Assembly (NCBI RefSeq): GCF_014653785.1
Contig: NZ_BNAS01000001.1
Span: 479,889 to 543,888, forward strand
Length of the DNA: 64,000 bases
Direction: 5' to 3'
From: Promicromonospora soli
Lineage (GTDB): Bacteria; Actinomycetota; Actinomycetes; Actinomycetales; Cellulomonadaceae
Shown here: positions 25,849 through 33,568 of the stretch, piece by piece
How positions within the stretch are numbered: the stretch's first letter is position 1
Layout: the number at the start of each line of letters is the position of its first letter
The notes under the pieces: generated by a model
What the model saw: the letters and a program-made list of their open reading frames with translations, nothing else
Database searches by the model: none
What the model was told of the DNA's origin: nothing
Made by a program: the position numbers and the translations under genes

Positions 25849-26712
25849 TCAGCCCTCGACGGCCTCGGGCACGAGCGCGTGCCGCTGGCGGCCCAGTCCG
25901 TCGATCTCGAGCTCGACGACGTCGCCGGCGCGCAGGTACGGGAACCGCCCGGAGAGCGCGACGCCCTCCGGGGTGCCCGTGCAGATCAGGTCGCCCGGTT
26001 CGAGCGCCATGTACTGCGACAGGTGGTGCACCAGGTGGTCGACGCCGAAGATCATGTCGGCAGTCACCGAGTCCTGCCGCGGTTCGCCGTTCACCGAGGA
26101 CCGCAGGCGCAGGCCGGTCGAGTCGACGTCGTCCCCTGGTACCAGGTACGGGCCGGTGGGCGCGAACCCAGGACCGCACTTGCCCTTGGACCACTGCCCG
26201 CCGGACTCCTCGATCTGCCAGGCGCGCTCGCTGAGGTCGTCGACGATCGTGTAGCCGGCGACGTGCTCCCGCGCGGCGTCCGCCGACGGCAGCCGCCAGG
26301 CCCGCCTGCCGATCACGACGCCGAGCTCGACCTCCCAGTCCACCTTGTCCGCGCCGGGCGGGATGGCGACGTCGTCGTCCGGACCCACCACGGTGTTGGG
26401 GTGCTTGAGGAAGATGATCGGGGACGTCGGCGGTTCGGCGCCCGACTCGGCGGCGTGTGCCGCGTAGTTCTGCCCGATGCAGATCACCGCGGCCGGCCGC
26501 GCCATCGGCGCCCCGCGGCGCAGCCGGTCGGCGTCGTCGAGCACGGGCAGCTCGCCCGCGGCGAGGGCGGCCCGGGCACGGGCGATCCCGTCGGACGCCA
26601 GGAATCCGCCGTCGATGTCGGCGGTGAGCGGCCGCAGGTCGTGGACGGTGCCACCCTCCTCGACCGCGGGGATCTCCTGGCCGACGGGGCCCAGTCGGAG
26701 CAGACGCATCAT
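25849..26712 (-). CDS. Fumarylacetoacetate hydrolase family, probable 2,4-diketo-3-deoxy-L-fuconate hydrolase
   Basis: 287 residues. The catalytic domain has VICIGQNYAAHA, FLKHPNTVVGP, the metal-binding DWEVELGVVIGR and TIVDDLSERAWQ, and a C-terminal GDLICTGTPEGV. All are standard fumarylacetoacetase-fold motifs. Placed between mutarotase and dehydrogenases of fucose oxidation, its expected reaction is cleavage of 2,4-diketo-3-deoxy-L-fuconate to pyruvate and L-lactate. The start overlaps the upstream aldo-keto reductase stop as ATGA at 26709-26712. Confidence 0.88.
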   Translation of the reverse strand: MMRLLRLGPVGQEIPAVEEGGTVHDLRPLTADIDGGFLASDGIARARAALAAGELPVLDDADRLRRGAPMARPAAVICIGQNYAAHAAESGAEPPTSPIIFLKHPNTVVGPDDDVAIPPGADKVDWEVELGVVIGRRAWRLPSADAAREHVAGYTIVDDLSERAWQIEESGGQWSKGKCGPGFAPTGPYLVPGDDVDSTGLRLRSSVNGEPRQDSVTADMIFGVDHLVHHLSQYMALEPGDLICTGTPEGVALSGRFPYLRAGDVVELEIDGLGRQRHALVPEAVEG

Positions 26713-27782
26713 GACCTTCTCTCGGGGTGGTGCGGGTTCTCGGGGTGGTGCGGGTTCTCGGTGTGGTCCAGGTGCAACGGGTTCGCGGGGCCGTCGAACG
26801 GTGGGACGGCGGCCTCGGCGAGCAGGCCGGCGTCGGCCAGCGCACGCCACAGGCCGGCCGGAACCCGCGCCGCGGCGCGGTCCGCGGCCTGCCGTACGTG
26901 CTCGGGGTTCCCGAGCCCGACGACGGTGCTCGCGACCGCGGGGTGCGTGCGCACGTAGGCGAGCGCCGCCTGCGGCAGCGTGACGCCGTGGTCGGCGCAC
27001 AGGGCGGCGATCCGGCGGGCGCGGTCGAGCAGGTCCGCGGCGGCGGGGGCGTAGTTGTACGTCGCGTCCGGCGGCGGGTCGTCGTAAGCGAGGATGCCCG
27101 AGTTGTAGACGGCGGCGGCCACGACGGCCACGCCCCGCTCCGCGGCAGCGGGCAGCAGGTCGGCCAGCGCGGGCTGCTCCAGGAGCGTGAACCGCCCGGC
27201 GCACATGACCACGTCCACGTCGGTCTCGCGCACGAACCGGGTGAGCATGGCCGACTGGTTCATCCCGGCGCCGACCGCGCCGACCACGCCCTGGTCCCGC
27301 AGCTCCGTGAGCGCGGGCAGGGCCTCGTGCGCCGCCTGCTCCCAGTGGTCGTCGGGGTCGTGCAGGTAGACGACGTCGACCCGGTCCAGGCCGGTGCGCT
27401 CCAGGCTGGACTCGAGCGACCGCAGCACGCCGTCGCGGGAGAAGTCCCAGACCCGGCGCGCGGCGGCCGGCACCTCGAACAGGTCGGGGTCGGACCGGTG
27501 GGCGGTCTCCGGCGACGGGACGAGCAGTCGTCCGACCTTTGTGGACACCACCAGCTCGTCGCGCGGCCGCGTGCGCAGGAACGCGCCGAGCCGGCGTTCG
27601 GAGAGCCCGAGGCCGTAGTGCGGGGCGGTGTCGAAGTACCGCACCCCGGCGTCCCAGGCCGTCTCGAACGTCGCGTACGCCTCCTCGTCGGTCGTCGCCC
27701 GGTACAGGTTGCCCGCGGGTGCGGCGCCGAGGCCGAGCGAGGTCAGGCGGACCCCGGTGGCGCGCACCGTCGTCGTGTCCAT
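26709..27782 (-). CDS. Aldo-keto reductase, probable L-fucose 1-dehydrogenase
   Basis: 357 residues, an aldo-keto reductase TIM barrel. Catalytic residues are D and Y in YFDTAPHYGLGLSE, K in VVSTKVGRL and H in VVYLHDPDDH. LGLGAAPAGNLY and the FDTA-HYG-S pattern match the D-threo-aldose 1-dehydrogenase group, which oxidises L-fucose to its lactone with NAD(P)+. It ends in a short His/Pro/Asn-rich tail made by an 18-bp tandem repeat (26724-26759). The 3' end overlaps the hydrolase gene by 4 nt; the SDR gene ends 25 nt upstream. Confidence 0.88.
   Translation of the reverse strand: MDTTTVRATGVRLTSLGLGAAPAGNLYRATTDEEAYATFETAWDAGVRYFDTAPHYGLGLSERRLGAFLRTRPRDELVVSTKVGRLLVPSPETAHRSDPDLFEVPAAARRVWDFSRDGVLRSLESSLERTGLDRVDVVYLHDPDDHWEQAAHEALPALTELRDQGVVGAVGAGMNQSAMLTRFVRETDVDVVMCAGRFTLLEQPALADLLPAAAERGVAVVAAAVYNSGILAYDDPPPDATYNYAPAAADLLDRARRIAALCADHGVTLPQAALAYVRTHPAVASTVVGLGNPEHVRQAADRAAARVPAGLWRALADAGLLAEAAVPPFDGPANPLHLDHTENPHHPENPHHPERRS
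26724..26759 (-). repeat. 18-bp tandem repeat in the end of the aldo-keto reductase gene
   Basis: Two perfect 18-bp copies (26724-26741 and 26742-26759), with partial copies on both flanks, encode the repeated hexapeptide HHPENP at the C-terminus. The repeat runs up to the ribosome site of the next gene, so copy-number change could alter both the tail and coupling. Confidence 0.8.
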
Positions 27783-27807
27783 CGTGTCGCCCCGCCCCGT
27801 TCCGGCC

Positions 27808-28611
27808 TCAGCCCTGCTCGGGAGCACGGGTGCGCAGGGAGTGCGAGCCGCCGTCGACGGCGAGCATCGCACCGGTCGTCGCCGCGGCGAGCGGGCTGGC
27901 GAGGTAGCAGACGGCGTGCGCCACCTCGTCGGCGCTGACGAGCCGGCCCGAGGGCTGGCGGGCCTCCAGCGCGGCCCGCTCGGCGGCCGGGTCGTCGGCG
28001 ACGTCGAGCAGCCGGCTCACCCACGGCGTGTCGGCCGTGCCGGGGTTGACGCAGTTGACGCGGATGCCCTCGCTCACGTGGTCCGCGGCCATGGCGAGCG
28101 TGAGCGCCTGGACCGCGCCCTTGGACGCCGAGTACACGGCCCGGTTCGGCAGGCCGGTCCACGCGGCGATCGAGCAGGTGTTCACGACGGCGGCGTGCTG
28201 CGACTCGCGCAGGTACGGCAGCGCGGCGCGGGTCACGCGGACGATCCCGAGCACGTTCACGTCGAGGACCCGCAGCCACTCCGCGTCGTCGTTGTCCGCG
28301 ACGGTGCCCTGCGCGCCGATCCCGGCGTTGTTGGCGACGACGTCGATGCCGCCCATGGCCTCGGCCGCGGCTGTCACGGCGGCGCGCACGGCGGCGTCGT
28401 CGGTCACGTCGGCCACCTGGGCCCCGGCGCCCAGCGGGACGCCCTCGGTCACGCGGTCGATCGACGTCACCTGCGCGCCACGCGCGAGCATGCCGCGCAC
28501 GATGGCGGCACCGATGCCCGACGCGCCGCCGGTGACGATCGCGCGGACGCCGGCGAGCTCCGCTGCCGGCGTGGCCTCGACAGCGGTCGGTGCTGTGTTC
28601 TCAGAAGTCAT
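27808..28611 (-). CDS. Short-chain dehydrogenase, probable 2-keto-3-deoxy-L-fuconate dehydrogenase
   Basis: 267 residues, classical SDR. The cofactor loop is TGGASGIG after a 20-residue Ala/Thr-rich extension. Next come NNAGIG, the catalytic Ser in NTCSIAAW, the YSASK tetrad and NPGTADTPW. In the fucose route an SDR oxidises 2-keto-3-deoxy-L-fuconate at C4 to the 2,4-diketo acid. It overlaps the upstream lactonase by ATGA (28608-28611) and has GAGGAGGACC before the start, inside that gene. Confidence 0.9.
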   Translation of the reverse strand: MTSENTAPTAVEATPAAELAGVRAIVTGGASGIGAAIVRGMLARGAQVTSIDRVTEGVPLGAGAQVADVTDDAAVRAAVTAAAEAMGGIDVVANNAGIGAQGTVADNDDAEWLRVLDVNVLGIVRVTRAALPYLRESQHAAVVNTCSIAAWTGLPNRAVYSASKGAVQALTLAMAADHVSEGIRVNCVNPGTADTPWVSRLLDVADDPAAERAALEARQPSGRLVSADEVAHAVCYLASPLAAATTGAMLAVDGGSHSLRTRAPEQG

Positions 28612-29510
28612 GCGTGGTCCTCCTCCAGTTGGTAAACACGTCTTGCGGTCCCGGCCCACACGGCGGCGGAATCGTCCGGGCCCAGCCCGGCGAGCAGGTC
28701 GCCGAGCGTGTCGAGCCACCCGCCGTAGTCGCTCGCGAGCAGGCACACGGGCCAGTCGGAGCCGAACATGAGCCGTTCCGGCCCGAACACCTCGAGCGCG
28801 TGGTCCACGGCGGGCCGCAGGTCGTCCGCCTCCCAGGCGTCCCAGCGGGCCTCGGTGACGAGCCCGGACAGCTTTGCCGTCACGTTCGGCCGGGCGGCGA
28901 GCGCGGTCAGGCCCCGCTTCCATGCGGCGAGGTCGGTACCGGCGTCCGCGGCGCCGCCGAGGCGCGGCTTGCCCAGGTGGTCGAGCACGAAGGAGACCTC
29001 GGGCAGCGCCGCGGCGAGCCGCGCGCACGCCGGGAGCTGGTCGGCCCGCACCACCAGGTCGAAGACGAGCCCGCCGGTGCCCGCCGCGCCGGCCGAGCAG
29101 GCCGCGGCGATGCCGCGCCGCACGTCGTCGCGGTCCAGGTACGCGGGGTCGGGCTCGGCCTGCACCTGCGTGCGGATGCCGACCAGCGCGCCGCCCCCGG
29201 GCCCCGACCGCAGCGCTGCGACATGGTCGCCCACGCCGGGGTCGAGGATGTCCGCCCAGGCGACGACGCCTCGGATCCGGGCCGCGCGTCCTTCGTCGGA
29301 CGCGGCGATCGCCAGGAGCTCGCGGCTCTCGGACCACAGGTTCGCGGACTGAACCACCACCGTCGCGCTCACACCCTGCGCCGCCGCCGGCAGGTCCGCG
29401 GGCGTGAAGTCGGCGTCGATGGCGGCCATGGTCACGGGGTCGATCCAGCCCTGGGGCGTGCGCGCACGCACCCACAGATGATGGTGCGCGTCCACGACGT
29501 CGTGCAGCAC
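28608..29510 (-). CDS. Amidohydrolase-2 family, probable L-fuconolactonase
   Basis: 300 residues from GTG 29510, which follows AAGGGGGCAAC. An ATG at 29543 would overlap the operator at 29540 and is less likely. Metal-site motifs are DAHHHLW at the start, SFVLDHLGKP in the middle and MFGSDWPV near the end, matching the lactonases that open fuconolactone and similar sugar lactones. It is the first gene of the catabolic operon 29510-25382, whose promoter carries regulon site 3. Confidence 0.88.
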   Translation of the reverse strand: MLHDVVDAHHHLWVRARTPQGWIDPVTMAAIDADFTPADLPAAAQGVSATVVVQSANLWSESRELLAIAASDEGRAARIRGVVAWADILDPGVGDHVAALRSGPGGGALVGIRTQVQAEPDPAYLDRDDVRRGIAAACSAGAAGTGGLVFDLVVRADQLPACARLAAALPEVSFVLDHLGKPRLGGAADAGTDLAAWKRGLTALAARPNVTAKLSGLVTEARWDAWEADDLRPAVDHALEVFGPERLMFGSDWPVCLLASDYGGWLDTLGDLLAGLGPDDSAAVWAGTARRVYQLEEDHA

Positions 29511-29539
29511 CGTTGCCCCCTTCAGGACATTAGGTGGAA

Positions 29540-29550
29540 ACATCCGATGT
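29540..29550 (-). promoter_or_regulatory. Putative fucose-regulon operator, site 3
   Basis: ACATCCGATGT is a palindrome with 5-bp arms around one central base, the most symmetrical of the three sites. It lies 30 nt before the chosen start of the lactonase gene, in the spacer shared with the divergent ABM-like gene. Confidence 0.6.
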
Positions 29551-29641
29551 ATCCAGCCTAGCCGTGAAGATGGCGTTCACGGGAACCGTCCTCGCGTCAC
29601 GACCGTGCCCCGGTGCTCCGGACGTGGCGACGGCGCTCGAC

Positions 29642-29670
29642 TTGACCTGGGTCGCCCAGCGGCGGAGTGT
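29642..29670 (+). promoter_or_regulatory. Candidate promoter of ABM-like gene copy 1
   Basis: TTGACC (29642-29647), 17 nt, then GAGTGT (29665-29670). The same two hexamers at the same spacing occur before copy 2 at 35545-35573, in otherwise diverging sequence, which supports a functional promoter. Confidence 0.4.
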
Positions 29671-29722
29671 GAGTAGGGACGGCAGCGCCGCCGGGACGCT
29701 GCCCGACCACGGGGAGTTCGCC

Positions 29723-30352
29723 ATGTACATACGCACCACTGAGTTCCGAGGAGATCCCTCCATGATCGACGGCGGGCTGAGGCTCGTCCGTGAAGAGATC
29801 TTCCCGGCAGTTTCCGCAATGGACGGCTCTATCGGGATGTCGATGCTGGTCGACCGGCAGAGCGGCCGCTGCATCGCCACGACGGCGTGGTCGTCCGAGG
29901 ACGCGATGCTGGCGAGCGCCGACGCCGTGCAACCGCTGCGCGACCGCGCAGAGAGCGCCCTGGGTGGCACCGGAGGCAGGTACGTCCACGAGTGGGAGGT
30001 GGCCGTCGTCCACCGCGATCACGCCACGCCCGACGGCGCCTGCGCCCGCCTCACGTGGCTGAGCGGCGGCGACCTGCACATGGTCGACAACGCCATCGAC
30101 ATGTTCCGGATGGTCATCCTGCCGCAGCTCCAGGAGCAGAGGGGATTCTGCAGCGCCAGCCTGATGGTCGACCGCGAGACCGGTCGGGTCGTCGGCACGG
30201 CAGCCTTCGACAGCCGGGAAGCCCTCGAGGCCACCCGCGACGCCGCGGCCCGCCTCCGCGAACGAGTCTCCGGCGAGCTCGGCGCCATCATCGACAACGT
30301 CGAGGAGATGGAGATCGCGTTCGCGCACCTCCACGTCCCCGAGATGGCCTGA
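29723..30352 (+). CDS. Tandem ABM-like (ferredoxin-fold) domain protein, copy 1
   Basis: 209 residues with two homologous halves. The first has REEIFPAVSAMDGSIGMSML then DRQSGRCIATTAWSSEDAM. The second has RMVILPQLQEQRGFCSASLM then DRETGRVVGTAAFDSREAL. Each half has the length and pattern of an antibiotic-biosynthesis-monooxygenase-like domain (a dimeric alpha-beta barrel usually made from two subunits), so one chain may form the whole barrel. There is no signal peptide. ATG follows GGGGAG. A close paralogue lies at 35626 with conserved upstream DNA. The biochemical role is unknown. Confidence 0.8.
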   Translation: MYIRTTEFRGDPSMIDGGLRLVREEIFPAVSAMDGSIGMSMLVDRQSGRCIATTAWSSEDAMLASADAVQPLRDRAESALGGTGGRYVHEWEVAVVHRDHATPDGACARLTWLSGGDLHMVDNAIDMFRMVILPQLQEQRGFCSASLMVDRETGRVVGTAAFDSREALEATRDAAARLRERVSGELGAIIDNVEEMEIAFAHLHVPEMA

Positions 30353-30430
30353 CGCCGACCCGGTCACCGCGCTCGGCTCCGCCCTCGGCGAACACGGGCA
30401 CAACGCCCGCGCCCCGGACGCTGCACAGGT

Positions 30431-31399
30431 GTGGCCCTCGATACCCCGCCGGACGACGGCGCCGAGCCATCGGGCCCCGACGCCGTAGACGCCGAGGCGC
30501 TCGACGCGTACTCCCGCGCCGTGGTCGCGGTCGCCGACGCGGTGCTGCCCAGCGTCGCGAGCCTGACCATCGCGACCCGGCGGGGAGAGGGCGCCGGCAG
30601 CGCCAGCGTGATCACGGGCGACGGGTTCCTGCTCACGTCAGCGCACGTCGTCGCCGGCGCCGACGTGGCCGACGCCGCGTTCGCCGACGGGACGCGCATG
30701 CGGGCCGACGTCGTGGGCCGGGACCCCCTGTCGGACCTCGCCGTGCTGCACGCCCGGGCCGACGTGCCCGCACCCGTGCCGCTCGGGGACGCCGCGCGGC
30801 TGCGCGTGGGCCAGCTCGTCGTCGCGCTCGGCAACCCGCTCGGGCTCGCCGGCAGCGTCACGGCGGGCATCGTCTCCGCGCTGGGCCGTTCACTGCCCAC
30901 GGGCAACGGCCGCGTGATCGACGAGGTCATCCAGACCGACGCCGCCCTCAACCCCGGCAACAGCGGCGGCGTCCTGGCCGACAGCACCGGGCAGATGATC
31001 GGCGTCAACACGGCCGTGGCGGGTATCGGCGTCGGGCTGGCCGTGCCGATCAACGCGACCACGCGGGAGATCGTGACGACCCTGATGACCACGGGCCGGG
31101 TGCGGCGCGCATGGCTCGGCATCGCCGGGACGCAGGCGCCGCTGCCTCCCCGTCTCGCCGAGCGTCTCGGCTCTCCCACGGGCCTGCAGATCGCGGCGGT
31201 GACGCCCCGCAGCCCCGCGGCGGAGGCCGGCCTGCTCCCGGGCGACATCGTCGTCGAGCTGGACGGCGTGCCGGTGGTCACCACGACCGCTGTGCAGAAG
31301 GCCATGGTCGAGGGCGCGATCGACCGTCGCATCGAGGTCACCGTGTGGCGGCACGGCGCCCTCGTCGACGTCGTCACGTACCCCCGCGAGCTCGCCTGA
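30431..31399 (+). CDS. HtrA/DegP-like serine protease with PDZ domain, no export signal
   Basis: 322 residues. The trypsin-like triad is visible as His in LLTSAHVVAG, Asp in PLSDLAVLHA and Ser in NPGNSGGVLAD. A PDZ domain (SPAAEAGLLPGDIVVELDG) occupies about residues 225-320. Most HtrA proteins are periplasmic or membrane-tethered. This one starts directly with an acidic stretch and has no hydrophobic segment, so it looks cytoplasmic unless an upstream start was missed. The GTG start has only a weak CAGG site. It ends convergently, 67 nt from the VanY-type gene. Confidence 0.88.
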   Translation: MALDTPPDDGAEPSGPDAVDAEALDAYSRAVVAVADAVLPSVASLTIATRRGEGAGSASVITGDGFLLTSAHVVAGADVADAAFADGTRMRADVVGRDPLSDLAVLHARADVPAPVPLGDAARLRVGQLVVALGNPLGLAGSVTAGIVSALGRSLPTGNGRVIDEVIQTDAALNPGNSGGVLADSTGQMIGVNTAVAGIGVGLAVPINATTREIVTTLMTTGRVRRAWLGIAGTQAPLPPRLAERLGSPTGLQIAAVTPRSPAAEAGLLPGDIVVELDGVPVVTTTAVQKAMVEGAIDRRIEVTVWRHGALVDVVTYPRELA

Positions 31400-31466
31400 A
31401 GCGGCCCGGCACGCCCTGCTAGGTGTGGGTCGAGGACCCCGCCGTTCGGCCGGCGAGGACATTCCC

Positions 31467-32792
31467 TCAGGCCGGGGCGTCGTACTCCCAGTGCCAGGGC
31501 TCTGGCTTGGACCCGCCCTGGCGTGCCCAGCCGGGGTTGTCCCAACCGAACGCGGGCGCGTTCGCGCGCATCCACTCGTACTCGGCGGTGCCATAGCTCT
31601 GGATCCCGTCCGAGAGGTCGACGGCGAGACCCCACCCGTGCTGGGACGTGCCCGGCGCGGCCGCCAGGTCCTTCTTGAGCCCCTTGGTCACGACCTGCGC
31701 CGCGTAGGACCGGTACGAGTCGCTGACGCCCAGGTTTCGCCCGAACTGGGCGGCAAACGCCGCGTTGAGGTGCTCCAGCTGGGCGGCCGCGTCGCAGCGC
31801 AGCCGCTGACCGGGCGAGAACCGGAGCTCGCACAGGAGCTCGAGGGGAATGAGTCCGTTGCCGTAGCCGGCGGTGGCGGCTACGAGCTGGGCGATGCGTT
31901 CGGCGTCGGCGGCGGCAGCGGCGGCCGCAGCGGCCGCTTCCTGGGCGGCGATCTCCTCCGGGGTGGGAGGCGCGGGCTTCACGGACACCGCGGCGGCGGG
32001 CGTCGCATCGAGCACCGTGCGGAGCGCGTCGGTCGCCTTCTTGATCGCCGCTGCGGCCTCGTCGGGCGTCCGCGCGCTGTCCGACGCCGGTCCGGCCTTC
32101 TCGGGAGTCGGCGTCGCTGTCGTGGGGACCCGGTCGGGCGCCTCGCCGGGCTCGTCGGGAACAGCCGGCTCCACGACGGGGCGGTCTCGCACGTCGGCCG
32201 GCTCCCCTGTGGCGGCCGACGTCCTGCCGTTGCCGGACGGAACCGCCGTATCGGCGACCGCAGCCGGGGCATCGGCCGCCGTCCGGCCGGTGGCTTCCTT
32301 CTGGCTGGTGGCTTTCGGGCGGCTGGTGGCTTCTGGGCGGGGTGAGCGCTCACCGGCGCGCTGGGCGACGCGCGTCTGCTCGGGCGCGACGGGCTCGGTG
32401 AAGGCCTCGCGGACCAGGGTGCGCAGCTTGGACGCCGCCTTCATGATCCGGTCACGGTCGGCGCGGTCCACAGCTGCCTCGGTGGTCAGGTACTGGGAGT
32501 CGGAGAGCGCCTCGCCGGCTGCCTCCACCACGGTCGCGACCTCGGCGCTGGCCTCGACCGCCGGGACGGCGGTCGGCGAAGGGGCGGCGGTGGGCGTGCT
32601 CGACGGCGTGGCCATGACCGCGAAGTATCTCGCCGCGATCGGAGACCGGGCAGCCAGGCCGTCGTCGGCCGTGGTCAGGGTCACGATGGCCAGCGCGAGC
32701 GCGACGGCCACCATCAGACGGCGCGTCGGAGAGCTGCCGCGCTGGGTGGAGTCGGGTCGCTTCAGGGCGCGACCGATTCCGGCGTGTGACAT
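31467..32792 (-). CDS. VanY/M15-family D-alanyl-D-alanine carboxypeptidase, membrane-anchored or secreted
   Basis: 441 residues. A hydrophobic segment lies at about residues 26-45 after a basic N-terminus. A long Ala/Pro/Thr/Glu-rich spacer follows (about 55-305, including an Ala run that is probably helical). The C-terminal M15 peptidase domain carries the zinc motifs SQHGWGLAVDL (S-x-H-x6-D) and EPWHWEY. Such enzymes trim peptidoglycan stem peptides outside the membrane. ATG 32792 follows AGGGGAAA. The spacer upstream contains a 13-bp palindrome and a 10-bp direct repeat. Confidence 0.9.
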   Translation of the reverse strand: MSHAGIGRALKRPDSTQRGSSPTRRLMVAVALALAIVTLTTADDGLAARSPIAARYFAVMATPSSTPTAAPSPTAVPAVEASAEVATVVEAAGEALSDSQYLTTEAAVDRADRDRIMKAASKLRTLVREAFTEPVAPEQTRVAQRAGERSPRPEATSRPKATSQKEATGRTAADAPAAVADTAVPSGNGRTSAATGEPADVRDRPVVEPAVPDEPGEAPDRVPTTATPTPEKAGPASDSARTPDEAAAAIKKATDALRTVLDATPAAAVSVKPAPPTPEEIAAQEAAAAAAAAAADAERIAQLVAATAGYGNGLIPLELLCELRFSPGQRLRCDAAAQLEHLNAAFAAQFGRNLGVSDSYRSYAAQVVTKGLKKDLAAAPGTSQHGWGLAVDLSDGIQSYGTAEYEWMRANAPAFGWDNPGWARQGGSKPEPWHWEYDAPA

Positions 32793-32874
32793 GACTTTCC
32801 CCTGTCCAAGGAGGCCAGGGGCTGGCAGAAGCTGGGTGAAAGCGCCCTGGTTCGGCTTGTTCGAGGCTGACATC

Positions 32875-32925
32875 TGCGTGACACGCAAGTCAAGCCTGAT
32901 TGGCAGTTTTTCCGAACACGCAAGT
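32875..32925 (-). promoter_or_regulatory. Palindrome and direct repeat upstream of the VanY-type gene
   Basis: TGCGTGACACGCA (32875-32887) is a perfect palindrome around one base. ACACGCAAGT overlaps its right arm (32881-32890) and recurs at 32916-32925, 35 bp away. The stretch between is A/T-rich for this genome. It could be an operator or activator site for the peptidase gene or for the divergent NTF2-like gene. Confidence 0.4.
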
Positions 32926-33046
32926 TTTTTCACCCACTGCTCAGGCCGGATCATCGTTGTCCGCCGGCTTGATCGGTGCTGGCTCTCCGCTAACCCACCG
33001 ATTGCGACAGTGATGGTTCCGGTTCCGTCAGACCAGGGAGACATCC

Positions 33047-33568
33047 ATGAAGAAGCTTTGGGTCATCGGCGCAGGGGCCGCTCTGGCCGCCGTCGCGTTC
33101 GGTGGACCGGCGGTGGCCTCGGCGTCCGCGCCGACCGTCGAGACCGCCCGCCATGCACAGGTGGCGACCCACGGCGCCCTGCCGACCGAGGCTCAGATCG
33201 ACGCGCTCTTCGACCGGTGGAACGCCGCGGTCGAGACCGGTGACCCGGAGAAGGTGGCCGCCCTCTACGCCCCGGACGCCGTGCTGCTGCCCACGCTCTC
33301 GCCCGAGATCCGGACGGACCACGACGGGATCGTGGACTACTTCGAGCACTTCCTCGCAAAGAACCCGAGCGGCGAGCGGACCCGCTCCGTCGTGGAGGTG
33401 CTCGACGGGACGACGGCGATCGACACCGGCCTGTACCGGTTCACCTTCACGGCTGCGGACGGTACGCAGACGTTCGCGGACGCGCGCTACACCTTCGTCT
33501 ACGAGAAGCTGGACGGCCGGTGGCTGATCGTCAACCACCACTCCTCGCTGGTGCCGGCCGCCAGCTGA
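33047..33568 (+). CDS. Secreted SgcJ/EcaC-like NTF2-fold protein
   Basis: 173 residues. A clear Sec signal peptide (MKKLWVIGAGAALAAVAFGG) with cleavage near ASA-SA, residues 25-28. The mature domain shows the NTF2/SnoaL pattern: ALFDRWNAAVETGDPEKVAALYAPDAVLLP (shown in part), a central DYFEHFLAKNPSGER, and FADARYTFVYEKLDGRWLIVNHHSS at the end. These match the SgcJ/CaMKII-association-domain group, found as small secreted dimers of unknown role. The last 38 nt overlap the 3' end of the opposing kinase gene. Confidence 0.87.
   Translation: MKKLWVIGAGAALAAVAFGGPAVASASAPTVETARHAQVATHGALPTEAQIDALFDRWNAAVETGDPEKVAALYAPDAVLLPTLSPEIRTDHDGIVDYFEHFLAKNPSGERTRSVVEVLDGTTAIDTGLYRFTFTAADGTQTFADARYTFVYEKLDGRWLIVNHHSSLVPAAS

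Noticed and set aside
21675..26254. Long plus-strand ORFs (752 and 837 codons) opposite the RbsABC-type operon and the FAH hydrolase gene
   Set aside because: They mirror well-recognised transporter and enzyme genes and have shadow composition (H/R/G/D-rich repeats), so they are not genes.
25382..26845. Apparent fusion of a 336-codon Arg-rich segment to FucU
   Set aside because: The N-terminal part is the wrong frame of the fumarylacetoacetase-type gene; FucU starts at 25837.
32793..33046. Cyclic-di-AMP (ydaO-type) riboswitch before the VanY-type gene
   Set aside because: Such switches often precede actinobacterial wall hydrolases, but I could not find the conserved core or junction sequences in this leader.
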